In this document: in pieces, positions 1 through 8,617 of the stretch
Position numbering within the stretch: position 1 is the first letter of the stretch
Layout of the letters: the number at the start of each line of letters is the position of its first letter
Assembly: GCA_963717705.1 (NCBI GenBank)
Contig: CAVQWT010000005.1
Coordinates: 124,001-188,000, forward strand
Direction of reading: 5' to 3'
Length of the DNA stretch: 64,000 nt
Origin: CAVQWT01 sp963717705
GTDB taxonomy: Bacteria > Pseudomonadota > Gammaproteobacteria > Burkholderiales > Casimicrobiaceae
The notes under the pieces: generated by a model
What the model was told of the DNA's origin: nothing
Seen by the model: the letters and a program-made list of their open reading frames with translations, nothing else
Database searches by the model: none
Position numbers and translations under genes: made by a program

Positions 1-108
1 GTGGTAGCAGAAGTGCGGCACGTAGACGCCGAGCTTGTTGGCCGCGTCCATCACCGTGCTGCCGTTCGGCACTTCCACCGGCCGGCCGTCGATTTCGAGG
101 TTCAGCAT
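1..108 (-). CDS. nuoG: NADH-quinone oxidoreductase subunit G, N-terminus only
   Basis: This is the first 36 codons of NuoG, the large iron-sulfur subunit of the complex I peripheral arm that carries electrons from NuoEF toward NuoB. The visible protein begins MLNLEIDGRPVEVPNGSTVM and reads into VYVPHFCYH, the start of the N-terminal [2Fe-2S] ferredoxin-like domain with its first cysteine. The ATG lies 10 bases after the nuoF stop, so it is the next gene of the same operon. The rest lies beyond the left edge of the window. Confidence 0.9.
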   Translation of the reverse strand, partial: MLNLEIDGRPVEVPNGSTVMDAANKLGVYVPHFCYH

Positions 109-118
109 CGCGTTTGCA

Positions 119-1423
119 TCAGACGTAGGTCGGCACCAGGCACCGCCGGTGATCGATGTGGTGCTGGAACTCGTCGCGGAAGTGCTTCACGAAGCTCTTG
201 ACCGGCAGCGCCGCGGCGTCGCCCAGCGCGCAGATCGTGCGGCCGGCGATGTTGTCGGAGACCGACAGCAGCAGGTCGAGGTCCTCGGGCCGGCCCTTGC
301 CGTGCTCGATCCGGTCGACGACGCGCCACAGCCACCCCGTCCCTTCGCGGCAGGGAGTGCACTGGCCGCAGGACTCCTCGTAGTAGAAGTAGGAAAGCCG
401 CAGCAGCGACTTGACCATGCAGCGCGTGTCGTTCATCACGATCACCGCGCCCGAACCCAGCATCGAGCCGGCCTTGGCGATCGAATCGTAGTCCATGTCG
501 GTCGCCATCATCACGTCGCCGGGCAGCACCGGCATCGACGATCCGCCGGGGATCACCGCCTTGATCGCGCGGCCGTCGCGCATGCCCCCCGCCATCGCGA
601 GCAGCGCCGCGAACGGCGTTCCGAGCCGGACCTCGTAGTTGCCCGGACGCGCCACGTCGCCGGAGACGCTGAAGATCTTGGTGCCGCCGTTGTTCGGCCG
701 GCCAAGATCGAGGAACGCCTCGCCCCCGTTGCGCATGATCCACGGCACCGCGGCGAAGGTCTCGGTGTTGTTGATCGTCGTCGGCTTGCCGTAGAGGCCG
801 AAGCTAGCCGGGAACGGCGGCTTGAACCGCGGCTGCCCCTTCTTCCCCTCGAGCGATTCCAGCAGCGCCGTTTCCTCGCCGCAGATGTACGCGCCGTAGC
901 CGTGGTGGTTGTGCAGGTGGAAGTCGAATCCGGAGCCGAGGATGCTGTCGCCGAGCAGCCCCGCCTCGAACGCCTCGGCGACCGCTTCCTCCATCCGCGC
1001 GTAGGTGTCCCAGATCTCGCCGTGCACGTAGTTGTAGCCGCGCCGGCAGCCCATCGCGTAGGCGGCGATCGCCATGCCCTCGATCAGCGCGTGGGGGTTG
1101 TACCGCATGATGTCGCGGTCCTTGAACGTGCCGGGCTCGCCCTCGTCGGAATTGCAGACGAGGTACTTGTCGCCGGGGAACTGCTGCGGCATGAAGCTCC
1201 ACTTGAGCCCGGTCGGGAAGCCCGCGCCGCCGCGTCCGCGCAGCGCCGACTTCTTGACCTCGCCGATGACCGTCGCCGGCGGGATCTTCTCGGCCAGGAT
1301 CTTCTTCAGCGCCTCGTAGCCGCCGCGCTTCACGTAGTCGTCCAGCCGCCAGTTGCGGCCGGAGAGCCCGGCGAGGATGATCGCGTCGGGACCGAAGTCG
1401 AGCAGGTCGGAAGGCGCGTTCAT
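119..1423 (-). CDS. nuoF: NADH-quinone oxidoreductase subunit F
   Basis: This complex I subunit oxidises NADH through FMN and passes electrons to a [4Fe-4S] cluster at the tip of the peripheral arm. The 434-residue length is normal for the family. The nucleotide-binding signature GRGGAGFPTG is at about residues 63-72. The cluster ligands are in SCGQCTPC (C352, C355, C358) with a fourth cysteine near 398. It sits between nuoE (gap of 4 bases) and nuoG in the conserved nuoA-G order. No defect is visible. Confidence 0.98.
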   Translation of the reverse strand: MNAPSDLLDFGPDAIILAGLSGRNWRLDDYVKRGGYEALKKILAEKIPPATVIGEVKKSALRGRGGAGFPTGLKWSFMPQQFPGDKYLVCNSDEGEPGTFKDRDIMRYNPHALIEGMAIAAYAMGCRRGYNYVHGEIWDTYARMEEAVAEAFEAGLLGDSILGSGFDFHLHNHHGYGAYICGEETALLESLEGKKGQPRFKPPFPASFGLYGKPTTINNTETFAAVPWIMRNGGEAFLDLGRPNNGGTKIFSVSGDVARPGNYEVRLGTPFAALLAMAGGMRDGRAIKAVIPGGSSMPVLPGDVMMATDMDYDSIAKAGSMLGSGAVIVMNDTRCMVKSLLRLSYFYYEESCGQCTPCREGTGWLWRVVDRIEHGKGRPEDLDLLLSVSDNIAGRTICALGDAAALPVKSFVKHFRDEFQHHIDHRRCLVPTYV

Positions 1424-1427
1424 CCGG

Positions 1428-1925
1428 TCACCCCGTCTTGCCGGCCGCGGCCCGCAGCTCGGCGACGAGCGCGTCGATCGCCGCGGGCTGCATCCGCGAG
1501 CACATCCGCTTGTTGTTCACCGTCAGCACCGGCGCGTCGCCGCAGGCGCCCATGCATTCGTACTCGCGCAGCGTGAACACGCCGTCGGCCGTCGTCTCGC
1601 CGAAGCCGACGCCCAGCGAGGCCTTGAGATGCTCGGCGGCCTCGTTGGCGCCCGACAGCGCGCACGGCAGGTTGGTGCAGATCGACAGCTTGAAGCGGCC
1701 GGTCGGCGCCAGGTCGTACATCGAGTAGAACGTCGCCACCTCGTAGACCGCCACCGCCGGCATGCCGAGGTGCTTCGCGACGGCGTCCATCGTCGCCGTG
1801 GACAGCCAGCCGTGCTCGTCCTGGGCGATGGCCAGCGCCGCCATCACCGCCGACTGCCCATGGCCGGCCGGGTACTTGGCGACCTCGCGGTCGATCTTCT
1901 CGAGCGCTGCGGCGGACAGTGTCAC
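1428..1925 (-). CDS. nuoE: NADH-quinone oxidoreductase subunit E
   Basis: This thioredoxin-fold [2Fe-2S] subunit partners NuoF in the NADH dehydrogenase module of complex I. It has 165 residues, and the four expected cysteine ligands are visible: C83 and C88 in CTNLPC, and C124 and C128 in CMGAC. The start is GTG at 1923-1925 and overlaps the nuoD TGA as GTGA, so translation is probably coupled to nuoD. Motifs and gene order leave little doubt. Confidence 0.97.
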   Translation of the reverse strand: MTLSAAALEKIDREVAKYPAGHGQSAVMAALAIAQDEHGWLSTATMDAVAKHLGMPAVAVYEVATFYSMYDLAPTGRFKLSICTNLPCALSGANEAAEHLKASLGVGFGETTADGVFTLREYECMGACGDAPVLTVNNKRMCSRMQPAAIDALVAELRAAAGKTG

Positions 1926-3175
1926 CGGTCGATGCTCCCGAAAACGATGTCCTGCGTCCCGATGATCGCGACGACGTCGGCGATCATGTGCCCGCGCGAC
2001 ATCTCGTCGAGCGCGGCCAGGTGCACGTAGTCCGGCGCGCGCAGCTTGACGCGGTACGGCTTGTTGGCGCCATCCGAGATGATGTAGACGCCGAACTCGC
2101 CCTTCGGATGCTCGATCCCCGCGTAGGCCTCGCCCGGCGGCACGTGCATGCCCTCGGTGAACAGCTTGAAGTGGTGGATCAGCCCTTCCATGTTCGACTT
2201 CATCGACTCGCGCGAGGGCGGCGCCACCTTGTGGTTATCGACGATCACCGGACCCGGGTTCGCGCGCAGCCACTCGACGCACTGGCGGATGATCCGGTTC
2301 GACTGCCGCATCTCCTCGACGCGCACCAGGTAGCGGTCGTAGCAGTCGCCGCTGGTGCCGACCGGGATGTCGAAGTCCATCCGGTCGTAGACTTCGTAGG
2401 GTTGCTTCTTGCGCAGGTCCCAGGGCACGCCGGAGCCGCGGAGCATCGCGCCGGTGAACCCCAGCGCCATCGCGCGCTCCGGCGAGACGACGCCGATGCC
2501 GACGGTCCGCTGCTTCCAGATGCGGTTCTCGGTCAGCAGCGTCTCGTAGTCGTCGACGTACGCCGGGAAGCGCCGCGTGAAGTCGTCGATGAAGTCGAGC
2601 AGCGAACCCTGACGGTTCTCGTTCATGCGCGCGAGTGCCCGGGCGTTGCGCGCGTTCGCCGCCTGGTACTGCGGCATGCGCTCCGGCAGGTCGCGGTAGA
2701 CGCCGCCCGGGCGGTAGTAGGCGGCGTGCATCCGCGCGCCGGAGACCGCCTCGTACATGTCGAACAGGTCCTCGCGCTCGCGGAAGCAGTAGAGGAAGGT
2801 CGTCATGCCGCCGACGTCGAGCGAGTGGCAGCCGAGCCACAGCAGGTGGTTGAGGATCCGCGTGATCTCGTCGAACATGACGCGGATGTACTGCGCCCGG
2901 AGCGGCACCTCGAGGCCGAGCAGCTTCTCGATCGCGAGGCAGTACGCGTGCTCGTTGCACATCATCGACACGTAGTCCAGGCGGTCCATGTACGGCAGCG
3001 ACTGGAGGTAGGTCTTGTGCTCGGCGAGCTTCTCGGTCGCCCGGTGCAGCAGCCCGATGTGCGGGTCGGCGCGCTCGATCACCTCGCCGTCGAGCTCGAG
3101 CACCAGCCGCAGCACGCCGTGGGCCGCGGGATGCTGCGGCCCGAAGTTCATGGTGTAGTTGCGGATCTCGGCCAT
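1922..3175 (-). CDS. nuoD: NADH-quinone oxidoreductase subunit D
   Basis: This 49-kDa-type complex I subunit forms much of the quinone-binding cavity together with NuoB. It has 417 residues beginning MAEIRNYTMNFGPQHPAAHG, and the GPQHPAAHG motif is the family hallmark. It is a separate protein here and not fused to NuoC as in Escherichia coli, as is usual in betaproteobacteria. It starts 7 bases after nuoC and its stop overlaps the nuoE GTG. Confidence 0.98.
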   Translation of the reverse strand: MAEIRNYTMNFGPQHPAAHGVLRLVLELDGEVIERADPHIGLLHRATEKLAEHKTYLQSLPYMDRLDYVSMMCNEHAYCLAIEKLLGLEVPLRAQYIRVMFDEITRILNHLLWLGCHSLDVGGMTTFLYCFREREDLFDMYEAVSGARMHAAYYRPGGVYRDLPERMPQYQAANARNARALARMNENRQGSLLDFIDDFTRRFPAYVDDYETLLTENRIWKQRTVGIGVVSPERAMALGFTGAMLRGSGVPWDLRKKQPYEVYDRMDFDIPVGTSGDCYDRYLVRVEEMRQSNRIIRQCVEWLRANPGPVIVDNHKVAPPSRESMKSNMEGLIHHFKLFTEGMHVPPGEAYAGIEHPKGEFGVYIISDGANKPYRVKLRAPDYVHLAALDEMSRGHMIADVVAIIGTQDIVFGSIDR

Positions 3176-3182
3176 CGCCCCG

Positions 3183-3797
3183 TCAGCCCTTGCGGAAGCC
3201 CGCGTCGTCGGCGTAGTTCGATTCGCGGATCACCCGCGGAGTGATCTCGCGCGGCTCGATCGTCACCGGCTGGTAGATCACCCGCTTCTGCTCCGGGTCG
3301 TAGCGCATCTCGACGTGCCCGGTCAGCGGAAAGTCCTTGCGGAACGGGTGGCCGACGAAGCCGTAGTCGGTGAGCAGGCGCCGCAGGTCGGGGTGCCCCG
3401 CGAACATGATGCCGTACAGGTCGAACGCCTCGCGCTCGAACCAGTTGGCGACCGGCCAGACGTCGACCAGCGTGTCCAGCACCGGATACTCGTCGTCCGC
3501 CGCGAACGTGCGCACGCGCAGCCGCTGGTTGTTGGCGAGCGAAAGCAGGTGGCAGACGACCGCGAAGCGCGGACCCTCGCCGGCGCCGTTGCCGTACGTC
3601 GAGTAGTCGACGCCGCAGAGGTCGATCAGCAGCTCGAACCGCAGTTCCGGCCGGTCCCGCAGCGTGCGCATCGCGGCCGGCCAGCGGTCGGGATGGACGA
3701 CGGCCGTCACCTCGCCCAACGCGGCGGTGACGGAGGTGGCGGCGTCGCCGAGCGCAGCGCGGACGTCGGCGGTCAGCTGTTCGACGCGGGTCGTCAT
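3183..3797 (-). CDS. nuoC: NADH-quinone oxidoreductase subunit C
   Basis: This is the 30-kDa-type subunit of the complex I peripheral arm. The ATG at 3795-3797 gives 204 residues beginning MTTRVEQLTADV and containing the conserved stretch ANWFEREAFDLYGIMFAGHP. The reading frame is open further upstream, but that part is out-of-frame nuoB sequence and carries no family similarity. The start overlaps the nuoB stop as TGATG, consistent with translational coupling. Confidence 0.97.
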   Translation of the reverse strand: MTTRVEQLTADVRAALGDAATSVTAALGEVTAVVHPDRWPAAMRTLRDRPELRFELLIDLCGVDYSTYGNGAGEGPRFAVVCHLLSLANNQRLRVRTFAADDEYPVLDTLVDVWPVANWFEREAFDLYGIMFAGHPDLRRLLTDYGFVGHPFRKDFPLTGHVEMRYDPEQKRVIYQPVTIEPREITPRVIRESNYADDAGFRKG

Positions 3798-4273
3798 CAG
3801 CGGGCGATGGTGTTGGTGCGCCAGATCTTGTTCTGGAGCTGCAGGATGCCGTAGAGCAGCGCCTCCGCGGTCGGCGGGCAGCCCGGTACGTAGATGTCGA
3901 CCGGCACGATCCGGTCGCAGCCGCGGACGACCGAGTACGAGTAGTGATAGTAGCCGCCGCCGTTGGCGCAGGAACCCATGGAGATCACCCACTTGGGATC
4001 GCCCATCTGGTCGTACACCTTCCGCAGCGCCGGCGCCATCTTGTTGCACAGCGTGCCGGCGACGATCATCACGTCGCTCTGGCGGGGACTCGGCCGGAAC
4101 ACGATGCCGAAGCGGTCGAGGTCGTAGCGCGCGGCGCCGGCGTGCATCATCTCGACCGCACAGCACGCGAGGCCGAAGGTCACGGGCCACATCGAGCCGT
4201 TGCGCGCCCAGTTGATCACGCCGTCGAGCGTGGTCGTGACGAAGCCCTTCTCGAGTACGCCGTCGATCGCCAT
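3797..4273 (-). CDS. nuoB: NADH-quinone oxidoreductase subunit B
   Basis: This subunit of 158 residues carries the N2 [4Fe-4S] cluster, the last cluster before quinone in complex I. The four ligands are visible: the adjacent pair C37-C38 (GLACCAVE), C102 (GSCANGGG) and C132 (VPGCPPT). It lies 25 bases downstream of nuoA and overlaps the nuoC start. No anomaly is seen. Confidence 0.98.
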   Translation of the reverse strand: MAIDGVLEKGFVTTTLDGVINWARNGSMWPVTFGLACCAVEMMHAGAARYDLDRFGIVFRPSPRQSDVMIVAGTLCNKMAPALRKVYDQMGDPKWVISMGSCANGGGYYHYSYSVVRGCDRIVPVDIYVPGCPPTAEALLYGILQLQNKIWRTNTIAR

Positions 4274-4298
4274 GGTCGCCGTTACCTCCGCGCGCCGC

Positions 4299-4655
4299 TC
4301 ATTCCCACTCGAGCGCGCCTTTCTTCCATTCGTAGATGAAGCCGACGACGAGGATGGCGAGGAACACCATCATCGCGACGAAGCCCTCGAAGCCGATGTC
4401 CGGCAGCACGACGGCCCAGGGGAAGAGGAACGCGATCTCGAGGTCGAACAGGATGAACAGGATGGCGACGAGGTAGTAGCGGACGTCGAACTTCATCCGC
4501 GCGTCCTCGAAGGCCTCGAAGCCGCACTCGTACGGCGACAGCTTTTCCGGGGTCGGCCGGCTCGGCGAGACCACGCTGCCGACGGTCAGCAGCACCAGCC
4601 CGAGGGTCAGGCCGACGAGGATGAAGAGAAGGATCGGAAAGTACTGTTCCAGCAT
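4299..4655 (-). CDS. nuoA: NADH-quinone oxidoreductase subunit A
   Basis: This small membrane subunit of complex I at the junction of the peripheral and membrane arms has 118 residues and three hydrophobic helices. The ATG at 4653-4655 (MLEQYFPILLFILVGLTLGL) was chosen because the longer frame upstream is arginine-rich noise running toward the tRNA. Between it and tRNA-Leu lies about 150 bases with a perfect 7-bp hairpin at 4706-4721 (CCGGACC/GGTCCGG) but no T-run. This could be a processing or attenuation structure between the tRNA and the nuo genes. Confidence 0.96.
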   Translation of the reverse strand: MLEQYFPILLFILVGLTLGLVLLTVGSVVSPSRPTPEKLSPYECGFEAFEDARMKFDVRYYLVAILFILFDLEIAFLFPWAVVLPDIGFEGFVAMMVFLAILVVGFIYEWKKGALEWE

Positions 4656-4807
4656 GTTGGTCGGCGCGCGCCGGGGGTTGGCCCGGACCGTCGCCGTCGT
4701 TGCGCCCGGACCCCGGTCCGGTCGGGACCGTGGCCGGACGGGGTTGCCCGTACCGTGCGTCCTGCTCGTCGCCGCACGGGACACCCGCCCGCGCAACGTT
4801 GCCAATC

Positions 4808-4892
4808 TGGTGCCGACGGGGAGACTCGAACTCCCACGGCTTTCGCCACTGCCCCCTCAAGACAGCGTGTCTACCAATTTCACCACGTCGGC
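4808..4892 (-). tRNA. tRNA-Leu (anticodon GAG)
   Basis: The reverse complement folds as an 85-nt tRNA with acceptor strands GCCGACG and CGTCGGC, discriminator A and an encoded CCA. The D-arm region has GTGAAATTGGTAGAC. The anticodon stem is CTGTC/GGCAG and the loop TTGAGGG gives anticodon GAG. There is a long class II variable arm, and the T-arm has GTTCGAGTC. It lies between secG and nuoA, so it is probably cut out of a polycistronic transcript. Confidence 0.95.
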
Positions 4893-4973
4893 GATGACGT
4901 TCGTTCGCGGCCGCCGGCATCCGGCCCGGCCCCCGCCGCCGGCATCACGGGCCGGCGCTCCGTCCTGCGTTCG

Positions 4974-5408
4974 TTACTTCGGCACCTCGCCCGACTTCGT
5001 TCCCGCGGGCGCCGCCGGCAACACCGGGGCCGCCTTGGCGGGTTCGGTCGGCGGGACGACGCTTCCGGCGGGCAGCGGCGGCACGTCGCCGGCCTTCGGC
5101 GCGACCTTGTCGGCGGGAAGCTTGTCCATCAGGCCCTTCTGTTCCATCACGGCGCCGACCGGCACGCTGCGGGAGCTGGCAAGATACGTGAGCCCCAGGC
5201 TGGAGACGAAGAACACGGTCGCCAGCGCCGCGGTCGTCCGCGACAGGAAGTTCGCCGACCCGGCGGAGCCGAACACGCTGCCCGACGAACCACTGCCGAA
5301 TGCCGCGCCCATGTCGGCGCCCTTGCCGTGCTGGAGCAGCACGAAGCCGCAGATCGCCACGGCGACCGCGAGGTGCAGCACCAGCACCACCGTCTCGAGG
5401 ATTCCCAT
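4974..5408 (-). CDS. secG: Preprotein translocase subunit SecG
   Basis: SecG is the small accessory subunit of the SecYEG inner-membrane channel. The ATG at 5406-5408 gives 144 residues starting MGILETVVLVLHLAVAVAIC. There are two hydrophobic helices (about residues 1-24 and 55-75) separated by a glycine/serine-rich loop with QHGKGADMG. A long proline/alanine-rich cytoplasmic tail follows, as is common in this class. It sits between tpiA and tRNA-Leu, the conserved context upstream of nuoA. Confidence 0.96.
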   Translation of the reverse strand: MGILETVVLVLHLAVAVAICGFVLLQHGKGADMGAAFGSGSSGSVFGSAGSANFLSRTTAALATVFFVSSLGLTYLASSRSVPVGAVMEQKGLMDKLPADKVAPKAGDVPPLPAGSVVPPTEPAKAAPVLPAAPAGTKSGEVPK

Positions 5409-5448
5409 TCTCTGTTCCTGTTCTCTTCCGCGCCGTCGCCGCCTGGAT

Positions 5449-6186
5449 TCAGGCAGCGGCAATCGCCAAAAATTCCGCCGCGTCCAGCGACGCGCCGCCG
5501 ATGAGGCCGCCGTCGATGTCCGCCATCGCGAACAGCGCCGCAGCGTTGCCCGCCTTCACGCTGCCGCCGTAAAGCAGCGGCACGTCCTTCGTTCCCGCCG
5601 CGACCAGCCGCGCCCGCAGCGTCGCGTGCACTTCCTGCGCCTCCGAGGGCGCCGCCGTCCGCCCGGTGCCGATCGCCCACACCGGCTCGTAGGCCAGCAC
5701 CCACGGCGCCGCGGCACCTTGCGCCAGCGCCGCCAGCACCGCATCGAGCTGGCGCAGCACCACCGCGCCGGTCATCCCGGCGTCGCGCTCGGCCAGCGTC
5801 TCGCCGACGCATGCGATCGGGATCAACCCGGCCCGCATCGCCGCGACGGTCTTCGCGCCGACGCCGGCATCGGTGTCGCCGTAGTGCTGCCGGCGCTCCG
5901 AATGCCCCGTCAGCACGTACCGGCAGCCAAACTCCGCCAGCATCCCGGCGGACACCTCGCCGGTGTAGGCCCCGGCAACGTGCTCGCTGACGTCCTGCGC
6001 ACCCCAACCCACCGCGGTGCCGCGCAACGCAGCCTGCGCCTGGCCGAGGTACGGATACGGGACACACACGGCGATTTCCCGGTCGGGCGGCGATTTCCAG
6101 TCGCGTACGAGGGCGGCCAGCAGCGCCGCGTTGGCCGCGAGTCCGCCGTTCATCTTCCAGTTGCCGACGACCAGCCGCTTGCGCAT
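5449..6186 (-). CDS. tpiA: Triosephosphate isomerase
   Basis: This glycolytic enzyme interconverts glyceraldehyde 3-phosphate and dihydroxyacetone phosphate. It has 245 residues from the ATG at 6184-6186 (MRKRLVVGNWKMNGG). Catalytic residues are visible: K11 in NWKMN, H95 in TGHSERR and E167 in AYEPVWAIGTG. The phosphate-binding YGGSVK motif is near the C-terminus. The upstream extension of the frame carries no family similarity. It is the promoter-proximal gene of the tpiA-secG-tRNA-nuo unit. Confidence 0.98.
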   Translation of the reverse strand: MRKRLVVGNWKMNGGLAANAALLAALVRDWKSPPDREIAVCVPYPYLGQAQAALRGTAVGWGAQDVSEHVAGAYTGEVSAGMLAEFGCRYVLTGHSERRQHYGDTDAGVGAKTVAAMRAGLIPIACVGETLAERDAGMTGAVVLRQLDAVLAALAQGAAAPWVLAYEPVWAIGTGRTAAPSEAQEVHATLRARLVAAGTKDVPLLYGGSVKAGNAAALFAMADIDGGLIGGASLDAAEFLAIAAA

Positions 6187-6524
6187 CAACGAACCCGCCT
6201 GCCTTTGACGAACCGCCTTTTCCCTGCCGCCGCCCCGGCCCGGACCCGGCGCACGGAATTCGCGCCATCCGACCGAAGCCACCCGTAACCGCACCGCCGA
6301 CGCGCCGAAATGGTGCAAACCGACCCCGTCGATGCAAATCCGAAAGATTATACCGCGCCGCCGCATGAACGGGCAACGCGACGGCGCGGACCGGGACCAG
6401 GCGCCGACGCGCCCGGCCGCGCCCGTCGTCCGCGGCACCCTCATCCGCGGTACCTTCATCGCCCCCGCGCCCGCCTACGCCCGCAGCCGTGTTCGGGCCG
6501 CGTCCGGGCCCGACCACCGCTTGG
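6187..6524. other. Intergenic region between tctA and tpiA
   Basis: These 338 bases contain no supportable gene. They hold the tpiA promoter at 6347-6376 and the end of the tct transcription unit. I found no clear hairpin plus T-run to terminate tctA transcription. Confidence 0.7.
6347..6376 (-). promoter_or_regulatory. Sigma-70-type promoter for tpiA-secG-nuo
   Basis: On the minus strand a perfect TATAAT (6347-6352) lies 18 bases from TTGCCC (6371-6376, four of six matches to the -35 consensus). It stands out in very GC-rich sequence about 160 bases upstream of tpiA. No other good promoter was seen before the nuo genes. Confidence 0.65.
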
Positions 6525-8012
6525 TCAGGCTCCGGCGACCCGGCGCAGGCGGCGCACGACCGGCGGCAGGAACCACGCCGCAAGCGTCAGCACCCCCAGC
6601 AGCGCCGCGACCGGGCGGGCGAAGAACGCCGCCAGCTGCCCGTCCGCCTTGATCATCGAGGTGACGAAGTTCTCCTCGAGCATCGTGCCCAGCACGACGC
6701 CGAGGATCGCGGGCGCGACCGGGAAGCCGTTCTCCTCGAGGAAGAACGCGACCACGCCGGCGACCAGCATCACGCCGATGTCGAACGGCGTGTTGTTGAT
6801 CGCGAAGGCGCCGACGAGGCAGAACAGCAGGATCACGGGCATCAGCACCTCGCGCGGCACGCGCAGGATCCGCTTCGCCGCCTTGATGCACAGCCAGCCC
6901 AGAGGAATCATGATCAGGTTGGCGACGATGAACAGCAGGTACACCGCGTAGATGTTCTGCGGGTTCTGCGTGAACAGCGTCGGCCCCGGATTCATGTTCT
7001 TCATGTAGAGGACGCCGATGACGATGGCGGTGATCGAGTCGCCAGGGATCCCGAACACCAGCGCGGGAATCCAAGCGCCGGCCAGCGCGCTGTTGTTGGC
7101 CGCCCCGCTCTCGACGATGCCCTCGACGTGCCCCGTGCCGAACTTCTCCGGTTCCTTCGACATCTTCTTGCTGATCGCGTAGCTCATCCAGGCGGCGATG
7201 TCGGCGCCCGCGCCGGGCAGCGCACCGACGGCGGTGCCCAGCGCGCTGCCGCGCAGGATCTGCATCGGGTACCTCTTCGTCAGCGCCCATATGCCGCGGA
7301 AGACGTTGTGGATCGGCTGGTCGACGATCAGCAGCTTCGGGCCGGTGTGCACGGCGAAGCGGAGGATCTCCGATACCGCGAACATGCCGATCATCAGCGG
7401 AATGAGGCCGATGCCGCCCATGAGCTCGGTGCTGCCGAAGGTGAAGCGCGGGAAGCCCGCCGGATTGCCCAGGCCCACGCAGGCGATCAGCAGGCCGAGC
7501 AGCAGCGACACGATGCCCTTCAGCGGCCGCTCGGAGGTGATCACGATCGCGCAGGTGAGCCCCAGCAGCACCAGCCAGAAATACTCGAACGAGCTGAACT
7601 TGAGCGCGAACTCCGCGAGCGCGGGCGCGGCGACGATCAGCACCGCGGTGCCGAACAGCCCGCCGATGGCGCTGAACACCAGGCCGGCACCCAGTGCGAG
7701 CTCGGCCTCGCCCTTGCGCGTCATCGCGTACGCCTCGTCGGTGTACGCGGCCGACGCCGGCGTGCCGGGCATCCGCAGCAGGCAGCCGGGGATGTCGCCG
7801 GAGAAGATCGCCATCGCGGTCGCGGTCACCATCGCCGCGATCGCGGGGATCGGTGCCATGAAGAACGTGACCGGCACCAGCAGCGCGATCGCCATCGTCG
7901 CCGTCAGGCCCGGCACGGCGCCGACGAAGAGCCCGTAGACGGACGCGACCAGCATGACCAGCAGCGTGTACGGGTCGAACACCATCCCGGCGGCGGTGGC
8001 CAGCGCGTTCAT
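6525..8012 (-). CDS. tctA: Tripartite tricarboxylate transporter, large membrane subunit TctA
   Basis: This is the 12-helix permease of a TTT-family, binding-protein-dependent secondary carboxylate transporter. It has 495 residues and is highly hydrophobic. Family motifs include GAVPGLTATMAIALLVPVT near the N-terminus and GALPGAGADIAAWMSYAISK in the middle. It starts one base after the tctB stop, so the two are co-translated. The substrate cannot be read from sequence, because TTT systems transport diverse organic acids. Confidence 0.95.
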   Translation of the reverse strand: MNALATAAGMVFDPYTLLVMLVASVYGLFVGAVPGLTATMAIALLVPVTFFMAPIPAIAAMVTATAMAIFSGDIPGCLLRMPGTPASAAYTDEAYAMTRKGEAELALGAGLVFSAIGGLFGTAVLIVAAPALAEFALKFSSFEYFWLVLLGLTCAIVITSERPLKGIVSLLLGLLIACVGLGNPAGFPRFTFGSTELMGGIGLIPLMIGMFAVSEILRFAVHTGPKLLIVDQPIHNVFRGIWALTKRYPMQILRGSALGTAVGALPGAGADIAAWMSYAISKKMSKEPEKFGTGHVEGIVESGAANNSALAGAWIPALVFGIPGDSITAIVIGVLYMKNMNPGPTLFTQNPQNIYAVYLLFIVANLIMIPLGWLCIKAAKRILRVPREVLMPVILLFCLVGAFAINNTPFDIGVMLVAGVVAFFLEENGFPVAPAILGVVLGTMLEENFVTSMIKADGQLAAFFARPVAALLGVLTLAAWFLPPVVRRLRRVAGA

Positions 8013-8013
8013 C

Positions 8014-8490
8014 TCAGAAGGCGAGGTTCTTCAGCAAGCCCCACGGCAGCGGGACCCGCAGCAGCTTGTAGAAGACGTACCAGATCGCCAGCGTGCCGAT
8101 CGCCGCGATCAGCGCCGCGCGCGGCGGCTTCACGCCGAGCACGAGCATCCAGACGAACAGCAGCACCGGGGCGACGAGCAGGAAGCCGATCGGCTCGGCA
8201 AGCCAGACGTACGCGACGCCTCCCAGCAGGATCGCCGCGAACGCGGTGAAATGCCCGCGCGAGCCCATCCAGTCGGCAACCGTGAACCAGGCCTCGCCCG
8301 ACCGGCGCGCACGCACGCCCGAGACGCAGAGCAGCGCCCCGGCGACGACGAGGCCGGCGCTGATCAGCCCCGGAAAGAGCGCGGGGCCGACCTGCTGCCC
8401 GGGGATCTTCGGAAAGGACTGGACGTGCCAGAGCACGGCCCCGCCGAGAATGACGAGCAGTGCGCCGAAGACGGCGTCGTTGATCTTCAT
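8014..8490 (-). CDS. tctB: Tripartite tricarboxylate transporter, small membrane subunit TctB
   Basis: This four-helix subunit is the partner of TctA in the inner membrane. The ATG at 8488-8490 gives 158 residues (MKINDAVFGALLVILGGAVL) with hydrophobic segments at the N-terminus and in the C-terminal half. Sequence conservation is low in this family, so the call rests mainly on size, topology and its position between tctC and tctA. It is 127 bases downstream of tctC. Confidence 0.9.
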   Translation of the reverse strand: MKINDAVFGALLVILGGAVLWHVQSFPKIPGQQVGPALFPGLISAGLVVAGALLCVSGVRARRSGEAWFTVADWMGSRGHFTAFAAILLGGVAYVWLAEPIGFLLVAPVLLFVWMLVLGVKPPRAALIAAIGTLAIWYVFYKLLRVPLPWGLLKNLAF

Positions 8491-8617
8491 CGGACCACCG
8501 GCGGTGGAATGTGGCGCCGTCCGGACCACGCCGCGACCGCCGGCGGACCGGCGACGGGCACGGAACGGCGAATGCCGCGGCGGCGGACCGACGTCGCCGG
8601 CCCGCGCACCGCCACGA

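Noticed and set aside
4706..4721. Hairpin between tRNA-Leu and nuoA as a terminator
   Set aside because: The 7-bp stem is perfect but no T-run follows on the minus strand. It is mentioned only as a possible processing structure.
6489..8249. A 586-codon plus-strand frame with many DDQQHHR-like runs
   Set aside because: It is the exact antisense of tctA and tctB, which have clear family motifs. The low-complexity composition is a codon shadow.
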